Both the position numbers and the translations under genes were made by a program. Positions 1-7,404 of a DNA stretch of 10,953 nucleotides are shown here, piece after piece (position 1 is the stretch's first letter; the number at the start of each line of letters is the position of its first letter). The notes beneath the pieces are model-generated. The model saw nothing but the letters and a program-made list of their open reading frames with translations, searched no databases and was not told the origin of the DNA. Source of the stretch: Anaerolineae bacterium (GTDB lineage Bacteria > Chloroflexota > Anaerolineae > Aggregatilineales > Phototrophicaceae); contig JANQRM010000457.1 of assembly GCA_028284565.1 (NCBI GenBank), positions 1 through 10,953 of the forward strand, given 5' to 3'.

Positions 1-950
1 AAGCACAACCCCCTGCACCGGGGAGTATCGCTATCGAATATGGTGGGCATGTCACGGATACAGGCAGTAGCCGGGCGATTGGTGCGATGCAACAAGCGGG
101 TATGCAATGGATGAAAGTGCAGGTTCGGTACTTCCCCGGAGGTGGCTCTGGTGATGCAATTAATCAGATTAATACAGCGCATGCCAATGGATTCAAAATC
201 CTCGTCGGCACAGTCGGGAATCCCAATGACCTGGCGGCAGGCGGACAAGGCTACGTCAACGATTATGTGAGTTGGTTGGGGCAAATTGCGGCAGGTGGAG
301 CTGACGCGATTGAAGTTTGGAATGAACCCAACCTTGATCGTGAATGGCCCCGTGGACAACTGAGTGGAGCCACTTATGCCCAGATGTTGCAACAGGCGTT
401 CCAAGCGATTAGAGCCGCCAATCCCAGTACGATGGTGATTAGTGCCGCGCCTGCCCCCACAGGAGCCGAAGCCGCCTTCCCCGGACAAGTGCTGAATGAT
501 GATAATTTCTTACGCCAGTTTGTTGATGCAGGTGGCTTAAATTATCTGGATTGTGTGGGCGCACACTACAACGAAGGCATTGTCCCGCCCAGTCAAAACA
601 GTGGCGACCCGCGTGACAATTACTACACTCGTTATTTTCAAGGGATGCTCAATACCTATTGGAATCTGACAGGTCGCCCGATTTGCTTCACCGAATTAGG
701 CTATCTTACGTCAGAAGGCTATCCGCCCTTACCCGATTTCTTCAGTTGGGCGCAAAATGTAACCGTCGCACAACAAGCCGCTTGGAACGCACAGGCGATT
801 TCTTTGGCGTCGCAAAGTGGACGGGTGCGCTTGGTGATTATCTGGAATATCGACTTTACAGTCTACGGCGCAGACCCACAAGCCGGCTTTGCAATCGTTC
901 GTCCCGACGGATCGTGTCCAGCTTGTGCGGCTATTGCTGGTGCGCGCTAA
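1..950 (+). CDS. Clan GH-A glycoside hydrolase, paralogue 1 (5' end outside window)
   Basis: The frame is open from the left edge (first full codon at 3) to the TAA at 948-950, so the ATG at 87 is internal and the true start lies upstream. The product has the hallmarks of a (beta/alpha)8 glycosidase of clan GH-A, closest in style to GH39/GH5-like 'cellulase family' proteins. The motif VWNEPNLDREW puts the acid/base Glu at codon 324-326. CFTELGY puts the likely nucleophile Glu at 693-695, 123 residues later. An AHYN motif and an IIWN strand near the C-terminus also fit the barrel. The visible N-terminus (QPPAPG) looks like the end of a Pro-rich linker, as in the next gene, so an anchor or signal peptide probably lies off the window. 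It ends with a CPAC pair that the two paralogues lack. The substrate cannot be told; a retaining endo- or exo-glycosidase acting outside the membrane is inferred. Confidence 0.8.
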   Translation, partial: AQPPAPGSIAIEYGGHVTDTGSSRAIGAMQQAGMQWMKVQVRYFPGGGSGDAINQINTAHANGFKILVGTVGNPNDLAAGGQGYVNDYVSWLGQIAAGGADAIEVWNEPNLDREWPRGQLSGATYAQMLQQAFQAIRAANPSTMVISAAPAPTGAEAAFPGQVLNDDNFLRQFVDAGGLNYLDCVGAHYNEGIVPPSQNSGDPRDNYYTRYFQGMLNTYWNLTGRPICFTELGYLTSEGYPPLPDFFSWAQNVTVAQQAAWNAQAISLASQSGRVRLVIIWNIDFTVYGADPQAGFAIVRPDGSCPACAAIAGAR

Positions 951-956
951 AAGGAG
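951..956 (+). promoter_or_regulatory. Ribosome binding site of GH paralogue 2
   Basis: AAGGAG lies directly after the stop codon of the first hydrolase and 7 nt before the ATG at 964. It is a near-consensus Shine-Dalgarno that fixes this start and shows the two genes are read from one message. Confidence 0.8.
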
Positions 957-963
957 ACAATAG

Positions 964-2427
964 ATGGCAACACGACAACTGGTTCGTAAACAAATCCGAG
1001 GCTTCATCCTCGTTTGGACGCTGATTACGCTGGTGATGGGAGTGGCGACTTTCCTGGCCATTGCCTCGACCTATAACTCGCTCTCATTGGCAGACCTTGA
1101 CCCCTCGTCGAATCTAGCATTGCCCTTGGGGAACAACACGACACCCAGTACAAATGGAGAAGGGGATGCTATTGTTGTCCTACCCAGTATCCAGCCAGAA
1201 GCGACCTTTACACCGCTCCCGACACAAACCCCTGTCGCTGTGGCACAAGCCGCTGAGACTAATACACCGGAAGTCGTAGCAACAGAAGAACCAACAATGG
1301 AACTGACTCCCACAGTCACGCCCACCACACCGCCCATTAATGATACGGCGTTCCAAGTGGGGATTCAGGTTCAGGCTGTCCCAGATTTTAATCAAGAATT
1401 CCAAGATGGTTGGTTCAACTCAGTCTCGAATGACTTAGGACTGAATTGGGTCAAGCAACAACTCGCATGGGAAATCACCGAGCCAGAAAAGGGAAATTTC
1501 CAATGGGCAATGATGGATATGGTGACACAATCGGCACGTGAGTTTAACATCAAACTGATGCTCTCCATTGTCGCCGCACCAGAATGGGCGCGGGAGCCGG
1601 GCGTGGATTTGAGTCGCCACGGACCACCCGCCAACAATCAAGATTTTGTCGATTTCGTTACTGCGGTGTTGAATCGTTATCCGGGGCAAATTCATGGCAT
1701 CGAGGTCTGGAATGAGATGAATCTTGACCGAGAATGGACATCCGTGAATGGCTTAAGCGCGTCGAATTATGTGGCACTCTTACGCGATAGCTACAATGCC
1801 ATCAAAGCGATTGACCCCAATATCATTGTCATTAGTGGGGCGTTGTCACCCACGGGCTTGAACGATGGAGTTGGCGCATTCGATGATTTCGTGTACATGG
1901 ATCAATTGATTGAGGCGGGGATGCTGGATGTTTCCGATTGCGTCGGCGCACATCATAACGGCACCAACATAGGACCGAGTGTGCGTTATAATGAAGTCCC
2001 CAATGACCCCACTGCCATCTTTAGAGGTCCCTTCGATAATCCGCATCATAGCTGGAGCTTCCGTAGCACTCTTGAAGGGTATGCCAATCGTGTCTTTTCC
2101 GCAGGTTCAACCACGCCTTTATGTGTCACGGAATTTGGCTGGGCAGTAACTGAAGATTTGTCAGGTCCATCCCCCGGTTTTGAATTTGCCAGTGATAACA
2201 CGCTGGACGAGCAAGCCACATGGATTCCAGAAGCGATGAGCAATATGGAAGAATGGGGCTTTGTCTGGCTGGCGTTTATCTGGAACTTTAATTATGGTCC
2301 GCAAGGGGGCTATGACCCCAACAATGATAATGTCCCGTATTCGCTGATTGGACCGGATTTTACCTTCCGTCCAGCTTACGATGCGATTCGGGAATGGCAA
2401 CGGGATTACTTGGAGCGAACCCAGTAA
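964..2427 (+). CDS. Membrane-anchored clan GH-A glycoside hydrolase, paralogue 2
   Basis: 487 aa. Residues 1-10 are basic, and about 12-34 form one hydrophobic helix without a clear signal-peptidase site, so a type II membrane anchor is likely. Residues about 48-127 are a low-complexity Pro/Thr/Glu linker, and the GH domain runs from about 130 to the end. It shows the expected N-terminal strand pattern (NWVKQQLAWEITEPEKGNF) and the acid/base motif VWNEMNLDREW with Glu251. CVTEFGW carries the likely nucleophile Glu390. The usual Pro after the acid/base Glu is Met here (NEM instead of NEP), which is uncommon in this clan. The gene starts 13 bp after paralogue 1 behind a strong ribosome binding site, and ends 2 bp before paralogue 3. 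It is expected to act on an extracellular or cell-surface glycan; family number and substrate are unresolved. Confidence 0.85.
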   Translation: MATRQLVRKQIRGFILVWTLITLVMGVATFLAIASTYNSLSLADLDPSSNLALPLGNNTTPSTNGEGDAIVVLPSIQPEATFTPLPTQTPVAVAQAAETNTPEVVATEEPTMELTPTVTPTTPPINDTAFQVGIQVQAVPDFNQEFQDGWFNSVSNDLGLNWVKQQLAWEITEPEKGNFQWAMMDMVTQSAREFNIKLMLSIVAAPEWAREPGVDLSRHGPPANNQDFVDFVTAVLNRYPGQIHGIEVWNEMNLDREWTSVNGLSASNYVALLRDSYNAIKAIDPNIIVISGALSPTGLNDGVGAFDDFVYMDQLIEAGMLDVSDCVGAHHNGTNIGPSVRYNEVPNDPTAIFRGPFDNPHHSWSFRSTLEGYANRVFSAGSTTPLCVTEFGWAVTEDLSGPSPGFEFASDNTLDEQATWIPEAMSNMEEWGFVWLAFIWNFNYGPQGGYDPNNDNVPYSLIGPDFTFRPAYDAIREWQRDYLERTQ

Positions 2428-2429
2428 TC

Positions 2430-3653
2430 ATGCGAAAAACAAGGAATCGGCGGGTCATGGCTGGCGCGGTTGGGCTGGCTGTGACCTTTGTTTTTGTTGT
2501 GGGGCTTGTGTGGTTGATGTTGCGGGATGATGATCCATTCCGTGCGCAGGATGTTGTCAATCCTCCCTTTCCCTCACTGACTTATGGTATTCAAGCCTTT
2601 CTCTGGTGGGATGACAATACAGCAGGTTTACACTTGGATTGGGTGCGCTTGATGTCCTTTAGCCATGTCAAACAGAACTTCGCTTGGCGCGACATAGAAC
2701 CCACACAAGGCGAATGGCATTTTACTGCAAGTGACCGCCTATTATCTCAGATGGAAGCACGAGGGCTCAAGTTGATTGCGCGCTTGGGGCAGACTCCCGA
2801 TTGGGCATTCCCTGATATTGAAAATGACGAAGGCATGACAGACACGCCACCTGCGAGTTTAGATGATTGGGCAACGTATTGTCGGACTGTGGCAGAACGG
2901 TATGGGGGGCGAATCTCAGCCTATCAAATCTGGAATGAGCCGAACCTCAGCCGAGAATGGGGCAATCAAGTCCCAGATGCAGAGGGCTATGTTGAACTCT
3001 TGCAAGTCTGTAGCGAAGCCATTCGGGAAGTTGACTCCGATGTGATGCTCATCTCTGCTGGAATCGCGCCTACAGGTAACAATGATGCCATTGCCCAGCC
3101 CGACGATGTGTATCTGGATAGGATGTATGAGGCAGATTTTCAGCAGTATATTGATGTTGTTGGCGTTCATGCACCGGGCTTCTCACCACCAAATTATGGA
3201 CCAGACGATGCGGAAGCCGATGGAATCGGACGCTGGTTTACCTTCCGTCGCGTCGAAGATTTACGCCAGATCATGATTCAACATGGCGACTCAGCACGGC
3301 AAATGGCAATCATGGAATTCGGCTGGACAACCGACACAGTGAATCCCGATTATGCATGGTATGCCATTGATGAAGAGACCCAAGCACAACATCTTCTCGA
3401 AGCCTATCAATATGCCATCGACCATTGGCGACCATGGGTGGGTTTGATGTCCCTAATTTACATGCCAAATCCCACATGGACAGAAGCCGATGAAGAATAC
3501 TGGTGGGCGATTAGCGTCCCCGATACAGGACACCGCCCAGCTTATTTTGCTCTCGCCAATATGCAAAAGATATGTGGCGAATTTGTCATTCCTGCACGCG
3601 CACCCGATAGTCCGGAGGCACTTGGTCTTGTCGAATCCCCTCTTTGCCCTTAG
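2430..3653 (+). CDS. Membrane-anchored clan GH-A glycoside hydrolase, paralogue 3
   Basis: 407 aa from the ATG at 2430. An in-frame ATG at 2394 would overlap paralogue 2 by 34 bp and add 12 residues with no signal character. The 2430 start gives a classical anchor: MRKTRNRR followed by a hydrophobic helix at about 10-31, so I prefer it; a GGAG at 2412-2415 is rather far upstream. The catalytic domain begins near residue 50 with no long linker, unlike paralogue 2. Motifs seen: HVKQNFAWRDIEPTQGEWHF (typical beta-2 region of GH39/GH5-like enzymes), IWNEPNLSREW with acid/base Glu170, and AIMEFGW with nucleophile Glu296. The Glu-Glu spacing of 126 residues is close to paralogue 1 (123) and shorter than paralogue 2 (139). 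The end overlaps the next gene by 26 bp. Likely role: a retaining glycosidase on the outer face of the membrane; substrate unknown. Confidence 0.85.
   Translation: MRKTRNRRVMAGAVGLAVTFVFVVGLVWLMLRDDDPFRAQDVVNPPFPSLTYGIQAFLWWDDNTAGLHLDWVRLMSFSHVKQNFAWRDIEPTQGEWHFTASDRLLSQMEARGLKLIARLGQTPDWAFPDIENDEGMTDTPPASLDDWATYCRTVAERYGGRISAYQIWNEPNLSREWGNQVPDAEGYVELLQVCSEAIREVDSDVMLISAGIAPTGNNDAIAQPDDVYLDRMYEADFQQYIDVVGVHAPGFSPPNYGPDDAEADGIGRWFTFRRVEDLRQIMIQHGDSARQMAIMEFGWTTDTVNPDYAWYAIDEETQAQHLLEAYQYAIDHWRPWVGLMSLIYMPNPTWTEADEEYWWAISVPDTGHRPAYFALANMQKICGEFVIPARAPDSPEALGLVESPLCP
3614..3618 (+). promoter_or_regulatory. Ribosome binding site selecting the TTG start of the CopD-like gene
   Basis: GGAGG lies inside the end of GH paralogue 3 and 9 nt before a TTG at 3628. 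It decides the start of the following gene: no ATG or GTG exists near the start of its conserved N-terminal helix, and the in-frame ATG at 3490 would give an implausible 164-bp overlap. Confidence 0.6.
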
Positions 3654-4134
3654 CTTGTTTTTCCACATCAGCGCAACCGTGGTGTGGATCGGTGGCTTAA
3701 CGGTCACACTCTTGCTCGTCTGGCCCGAAGTCAATCGTATCCTGCAACAGTCACCAGAGATGCATCGTCTGCTCTCGCGCTTGCGAAAACGATTTTACCC
3801 CGTTAGCAATCTGGCATTGGGCGTATTGATCGTTACGGGCTTATTCCAAATGACCGCTGACCCCAACTATGATGGTCTCTTGCAATTCGAGAATCTCTGG
3901 AGTCAGGTCATGTTGGCGAAGCATCTCACAATTGTGGTGATGGCAATGGTGGGCTTGGGCTTGCAATATGGAGTGATTCCCAGCTTAGAACGGGTGAGTC
4001 TGTTGCGCGAACAGGGTAAAGGCGATACAACAGCATGGGAACGCCTGCGGAAACGCGAAATCCGCCTCACTGTCCTCAGTGTAATCTTAGGCATTGTTAT
4101 CATCGCGCTCAGCGTGTGGGCAAGCGTTTTGTAA
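3628..4134 (+). CDS. CopD-like four-helix integral membrane protein
   Basis: 168 aa when started at the TTG at 3628, which sits 9 nt after a GGAGG and gives the N-terminus MSNPLFALSLFFHISATVVW. Four hydrophobic segments are visible, at about 5-31, 57-76, 97-117 and 147-166. Two His lie within or at the edge of helices (His13 in helix 1, His99 at the start of helix 3), and the VWIGGL signature after the first His is typical of the CopD / copper-resistance-D-like family. Members of that family are linked to copper handling or b-type haem binding. The gene overlaps GH paralogue 3 by 26 bp, so it belongs to the same transcript, but the link between a CopD-like protein and glycosidases is not obvious. 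Alternatives are other small four-helix families (DUF2269/DUF4149-like). Membrane location is secure; copper or haem binding is inferred. Confidence 0.7.
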   Translation: MSNPLFALSLFFHISATVVWIGGLTVTLLLVWPEVNRILQQSPEMHRLLSRLRKRFYPVSNLALGVLIVTGLFQMTADPNYDGLLQFENLWSQVMLAKHLTIVVMAMVGLGLQYGVIPSLERVSLLREQGKGDTTAWERLRKREIRLTVLSVILGIVIIALSVWASVL

Positions 4135-4161
4135 TGACGAAATTCCAAAGAAATTCGAATC

Positions 4162-4189
4162 GTAGGGGCGGTTTGTGAACTGCCCTTAC
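4162..4189. repeat. Imperfect palindrome, resembling a dispersed G/C-rich repeat
   Basis: GTAGGGGCGGTT, loop TGTG, AACTGCCCTTAC. All 12 positions pair as RNA on the + strand if two G-U pairs are counted. No T-run follows on either strand, so it is not a standard intrinsic terminator. From memory, the core resembles the GTAGGGGCG-type short interspersed palindromes common in Chloroflexota and cyanobacterial intergenic DNA; this copy would be a degenerate one. Confidence 0.55.
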
Positions 4190-4200
4190 ACAACTATCAT
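4173..4200 (+). promoter_or_regulatory. Possible sigma-70-type promoter for the glycosyltransferase gene
   Basis: TTGTGA (4173-4178), a 16-bp spacer and TATCAT (4195-4200) give 4/6 and 5/6 matches to the classical boxes, about 45 bp before the TTG start. The -35 box falls in the hairpin loop and right arm. Such matches occur by chance, so this is only a candidate. Confidence 0.25.
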
Positions 4201-4244
4201 GCAGACAACAATAATTTTGATCTGGTACAGAAAGCAATCATCTT

Positions 4245-6296
4245 TTGTCTAGCCGAACAAGTTTCCTACTGGCGGTCATCGTCTTACTCGTGGCGGCTGG
4301 CTTGCGGATTACCCAATTAACGACCCTGCCCTCCGGCATGAATGATGCAGAGATTATCGACGCGCGCCTTGCCCTAACTGTGAAGCAGGTCAACCCACAG
4401 CAGGGACAAAATATCGCCGTTTTTTACGAATATCAGGGGGAAGGACGCGAAGGTCTCTATCACGCGATCCTCGCTATTTCAACCACGCTAACAGGCGAAG
4501 GCATATTGGGTTATCGGCTGGTCTCTACGGCTGTAGGGATGCTGGCATTGGCATTTGTCTACGCACTCGGACGACACATCTACGACCCGATGGCAGGATT
4601 GGGTGCGATGAGCCTGATGGCAGTGAATTTTGCTGTCATATTGGGCGCGCGCGAAATCTCACGCGAGACCTTTATCCCACTGATGATTAGCACAATCTTA
4701 ATGGCGTTATCGTGGGCATTGCCTGTCTATCGTCGCGCACGGGTGGGCAGTGCCAATACCACGACCTTTGCCACGCTCGGCTTTGTCTTAGGCATTAGCC
4801 TCTATTTACATCAAGTCAGCGTCTTGCTCGTGCTGTCGAGTATGCTGTTTTATGGTTACATGGTCATCTCGCGCCAACGCCTATCCCGACGACGCATTAG
4901 CTACATTGGCTTTGCGATTCTGGTCACAGTAATTATTGCCTTGCCCTATCTGCTCGCCACCATCCGCCGACCCGACCTTGCCGCCAGTCAACGTCTTGAC
5001 TTGTTTTATGATCAGTCCCTGATGGAAACCCTCATTCGCGGACTGACCAGTTTGTTCATGAATGGCGATACGAACCCGTTGCAGAATATCCCGTCGCGTC
5101 CACTCTTCGACCCCTTGAGTGCCTTTGTGATATTAATCGGCATCATCACGTCGATACGCTATTGGTGGCAACCGCGATTTATGTTGTTGCTGATTACCAC
5201 CGTGATTCTATCGCCAATTGCGTTTCTCTCAGCTGATGCACCTAACTTCAACATGATACGCATCTTGATTCCTTTGTTTGCGCTATTCTTTGGCTTAGGA
5301 GCGAGTGTAATATTGAATCAACTACGTCCGTCATTCAAACGACTGGGATATGTTGTTTTATTGGGCTGGTTCGCTGTTAGTCTGATTTGGACGGGCAACG
5401 ACGTATTCAATGAATGGGGCAAGCAACCGGAAGTGGTGCGTGCATATAACGCGGATGTCGCCCGCATCGCGCGTCACATTGACCTTACATCGGGTCATAT
5501 CCCAACCGTCATTTGCAATCCTTTATGGGATGTGGAAGTGCCCGCACCCATTTTTACCCGGACCCAACTCATCCGCCTGATGATGAACCGCCAGAGTGCC
5601 AAATTGCGGGAGGTCGATTGCAATGAAAGCCTACTCTTTACCGACGGTGGAGAAATGGCGCAAATCGTCTTGATTCAACCCGATGCATTGGCAACGATGC
5701 CTCTCTATCTCAATGAGTGGGTGACTCGTGGCGAATCGGTGCAAGCTTTACCACCGAATACCGTTATTCAACTCAACATCGGGCAAGAACTCGCCGATAA
5801 AGCGGGCTTATTCACCACACAATCCCCAGCAGGTTATTCTATTGAAGACCTCACCGTTGACCCGCCGATACGCTTGGGGGGCAACATCACCTTCTTAGGT
5901 GATGAACGCGACTCTGACCATATTTATGCGCCGGGCGATGTGGTGGAAGTCATCACTTACTGGCGGGTGGAAGGGGAAGTTCCGCGCGACTTGACGCTGT
6001 TCACCCATGTGCTATCCGACCCAGTGACGTTAGTAGCCAATCGAGATGGCATCAGTGTCAATCCCCGCCAGATCGAAGACCGCGATGTTTTTATCCAGAT
6101 TATCCCTGTCGAATTGCCAGAGCAAATGTTGGATGGGCAATACTTTATCTCCATTGGAGCGTATACGGCTGAAAATGACAATCGCCTGCCCGTATTTGAT
6201 GCGAACAACCAACCCCGCGGTGACCGTCTATTCTTGTATCCCATCACAGTCGTTGCACCTGTCCCCGACCCTACCAGCGAAACGGCAGACGAATAA
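4245..6296 (+). CDS. GT-C type membrane glycosyltransferase (GT39/PMT-like) with C-terminal beta-type domain
   Basis: 683 aa from a TTG at 4245. The frame is closed by a TGA at 4218 and no ATG or GTG lies between; only a weak AGAAAG precedes the start. The first helix is at about 6-22. It is followed by an extracytoplasmic loop with an acidic motif (SGMNDAEI; Asp34 and Glu36) where GT-C enzymes carry the catalytic Asp/Glu. About nine further hydrophobic segments run to residue about 383. Residues about 384-683 are soluble and presumably extracytoplasmic. Within them, 540-680 looks like a beta-sandwich (RLGGNITFLGDER, then APGDVVEVITYWRVEG), a tail I associate with Chloroflexota GT39-like proteins. 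Members use lipid-linked sugar donors at the outer membrane face to glycosylate proteins or glycans. The acceptor is unknown; the neighbouring glycosidases suggest a surface-glycan job. The stop codon overlaps the rnz start (TAATG). Confidence 0.75.
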   Translation: MSSRTSFLLAVIVLLVAAGLRITQLTTLPSGMNDAEIIDARLALTVKQVNPQQGQNIAVFYEYQGEGREGLYHAILAISTTLTGEGILGYRLVSTAVGMLALAFVYALGRHIYDPMAGLGAMSLMAVNFAVILGAREISRETFIPLMISTILMALSWALPVYRRARVGSANTTTFATLGFVLGISLYLHQVSVLLVLSSMLFYGYMVISRQRLSRRRISYIGFAILVTVIIALPYLLATIRRPDLAASQRLDLFYDQSLMETLIRGLTSLFMNGDTNPLQNIPSRPLFDPLSAFVILIGIITSIRYWWQPRFMLLLITTVILSPIAFLSADAPNFNMIRILIPLFALFFGLGASVILNQLRPSFKRLGYVVLLGWFAVSLIWTGNDVFNEWGKQPEVVRAYNADVARIARHIDLTSGHIPTVICNPLWDVEVPAPIFTRTQLIRLMMNRQSAKLREVDCNESLLFTDGGEMAQIVLIQPDALATMPLYLNEWVTRGESVQALPPNTVIQLNIGQELADKAGLFTTQSPAGYSIEDLTVDPPIRLGGNITFLGDERDSDHIYAPGDVVEVITYWRVEGEVPRDLTLFTHVLSDPVTLVANRDGISVNPRQIEDRDVFIQIIPVELPEQMLDGQYFISIGAYTAENDNRLPVFDANNQPRGDRLFLYPITVVAPVPDPTSETADE

Positions 6297-7243
6297 TGTT
6301 TGAACTCGTCTTTTTGGGGACATCTGCCTCCGCACCATCCATGCATCGCGGCTTATCCGCAACCGCAGTCTTGGCAGGTGAAACGCGCTTTCTCGTCGAT
6401 TGTGGCGAAGGAACACAACGGCAAATCTTACGCAGTGGTATCGGCTTCAAGCGACTAAGTAATATTGTGCTGACCCATGCCCATCTTGACCACATACTAG
6501 GCTTGGGTGGGTTGATGTCCACCTTTACACGCTGGGAAGAAAACCTTGAAGAACTCAATATTTGGGGTGGAAAATTCGCAATTGCACGTGCCGAAGCTCT
6601 AATATTTGGTGTGGCACTCGGACCCGGTGTCAAAACGCATGTGCCGATTCATACGCATATCATTGAAGCGGGCGAAATCTATCATAACGATGATTACAGC
6701 GTGACCGCCTTTCCGGTGACGCATCGGGGGCGCGGATGTTTCGGCTACATCTTCCAGCAGAAGTCTCACTTCCCTTTCCTCGTAGAAAAAGCTGAAGCCA
6801 TAGGTGTCCCTCCCGGACCGGAGCGTGGCAAATTGGTGGGTGGGGAATCCATCACATTGGCAGGTGGGACCGTTGTGCATCCAGCAGATGTATTAGGCGA
6901 TGAGATTAAGGGCGTGAAAGTCGTCTTCACAGGCGATATAGGACGCACGGATAACATCCTTGAATATGTGCAAGATGCCGATGCACTCGTGATTGAAGGC
7001 ACATTTTTGCATGAAGACCGCGAGATGGCAAAAGCCTTCGGGCATATCACCGCCAGACAAGCCGCCACCCTCGCCCGAGATGCGAATGTGCGAGATGTGT
7101 TTATCCATCATGTCTCCCGTCGGTATCGAGAAATCGACATCATCCGCGAAGCCCAATCTGTCTTTCCATCCGCAATTGTCGTCCGTGACCTCGACCATTA
7201 TGAGATTCGCCGTGACCAGCCTGCCAAGAAAAAAGAGGAATAG
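6296..7243 (+). CDS. rnz: Ribonuclease Z (tRNA 3' processing endonuclease)
   Basis: 315 aa, the normal length of short-form RNase Z, a zinc-dependent metallo-beta-lactamase-fold enzyme that cuts tRNA precursors after the discriminator base. Seen: N-terminal FELVFLGTSASAPS; metal motif THAHLDH (His61, His63, Asp65, His66); His143 in VTHRGRGCFGY; the GVPPGPERGKL segment matching the family's PxKxxxL-type motif; Asp214 in FTGDIGRTDN; Glu234; His250 in the H-x-TARQAA motif; and His272 in HVSRRY. All expected zinc ligands are present. The C-terminus is a short basic/acidic tail (AKKKEE). The ATG overlaps the glycosyltransferase TAA by 1 bp with no good ribosome binding site of its own, so translation is probably coupled. 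An arylsulfatase-type or other MBL hydrolase is the alternative, but the RNase Z motif set favours rnz. Confidence 0.9.
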   Translation: MFELVFLGTSASAPSMHRGLSATAVLAGETRFLVDCGEGTQRQILRSGIGFKRLSNIVLTHAHLDHILGLGGLMSTFTRWEENLEELNIWGGKFAIARAEALIFGVALGPGVKTHVPIHTHIIEAGEIYHNDDYSVTAFPVTHRGRGCFGYIFQQKSHFPFLVEKAEAIGVPPGPERGKLVGGESITLAGGTVVHPADVLGDEIKGVKVVFTGDIGRTDNILEYVQDADALVIEGTFLHEDREMAKAFGHITARQAATLARDANVRDVFIHHVSRRYREIDIIREAQSVFPSAIVVRDLDHYEIRRDQPAKKKEE

Positions 7244-7404
7244 ACTATCTAACTTCCGCATTTTACTTTGCATAGAATGACAGCTTATCCACCTATATAC
7301 TCATGACTCGTTACTCATCACTCATTACTTTTCTTTAACCCTGTGCCGTGATGAGCAATTCCACTACAATATCCGCCGTAATTGACAACAAATTGAGAAA
7401 TTCA
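7244..7404. other. Intergenic gap between rnz and def
   Basis: 161 bp if def starts at 7405. It holds a short heptamer repeat (7298-7325) and AT-rich patches, including TATACT at 7296-7301 and TACAAT at 7365-7370, but neither has a well-spaced -35 box. No intrinsic terminator for rnz is visible. Confidence 0.5.
7298..7325 (+). repeat. Heptamer tandem repeat, four copies
   Basis: Four adjacent 7-bp units TACTCAT, GACTCGT, TACTCAT, CACTCAT (pattern N-ACTC-R-T), followed by a partial fifth TACT. It lies in the rnz-def gap. Function unknown; the 7-bp period fits slippage of a simple repeat rather than helix-phased (10-11 bp) protein sites. Confidence 0.75.

Larger units (their letters stand above)
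4135..4244. other. Intergenic gap between CopD-like and glycosyltransferase genes
   Basis: 110 bp without a gene. It contains two copies of GAAATTC (4139-4145 and 4150-4156) followed by GAATC, a 12-bp hairpin (4162-4189) and a possible promoter (4173-4200). It separates the hydrolase/CopD run from the glycosyltransferase/rnz pair, so the latter may have its own transcript. Confidence 0.6.

Noticed and set aside
3490..3627. ATG-started N-terminal extension of the CopD-like gene
   Set aside because: It lies wholly inside GH paralogue 3, has no membrane-protein character, and a GGAGG followed by TTG at 3628 explains the start better.
4162..4189. Intrinsic terminator of the hydrolase/CopD run
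   Set aside because: The hairpin is good but no T-run follows on either strand.
7382..7387. TTGACA as a -35 box for def
   Set aside because: It is a perfect -35 hexamer, but a -10 at normal spacing would fall on the start codon of def at 7405 and no -10-like sequence is there.
7348..7404. Upstream GTG/ATG starts of def
   Set aside because: They would add 18-19 residues that peptide deformylases do not normally have. They cannot be fully excluded without orthologue comparison.
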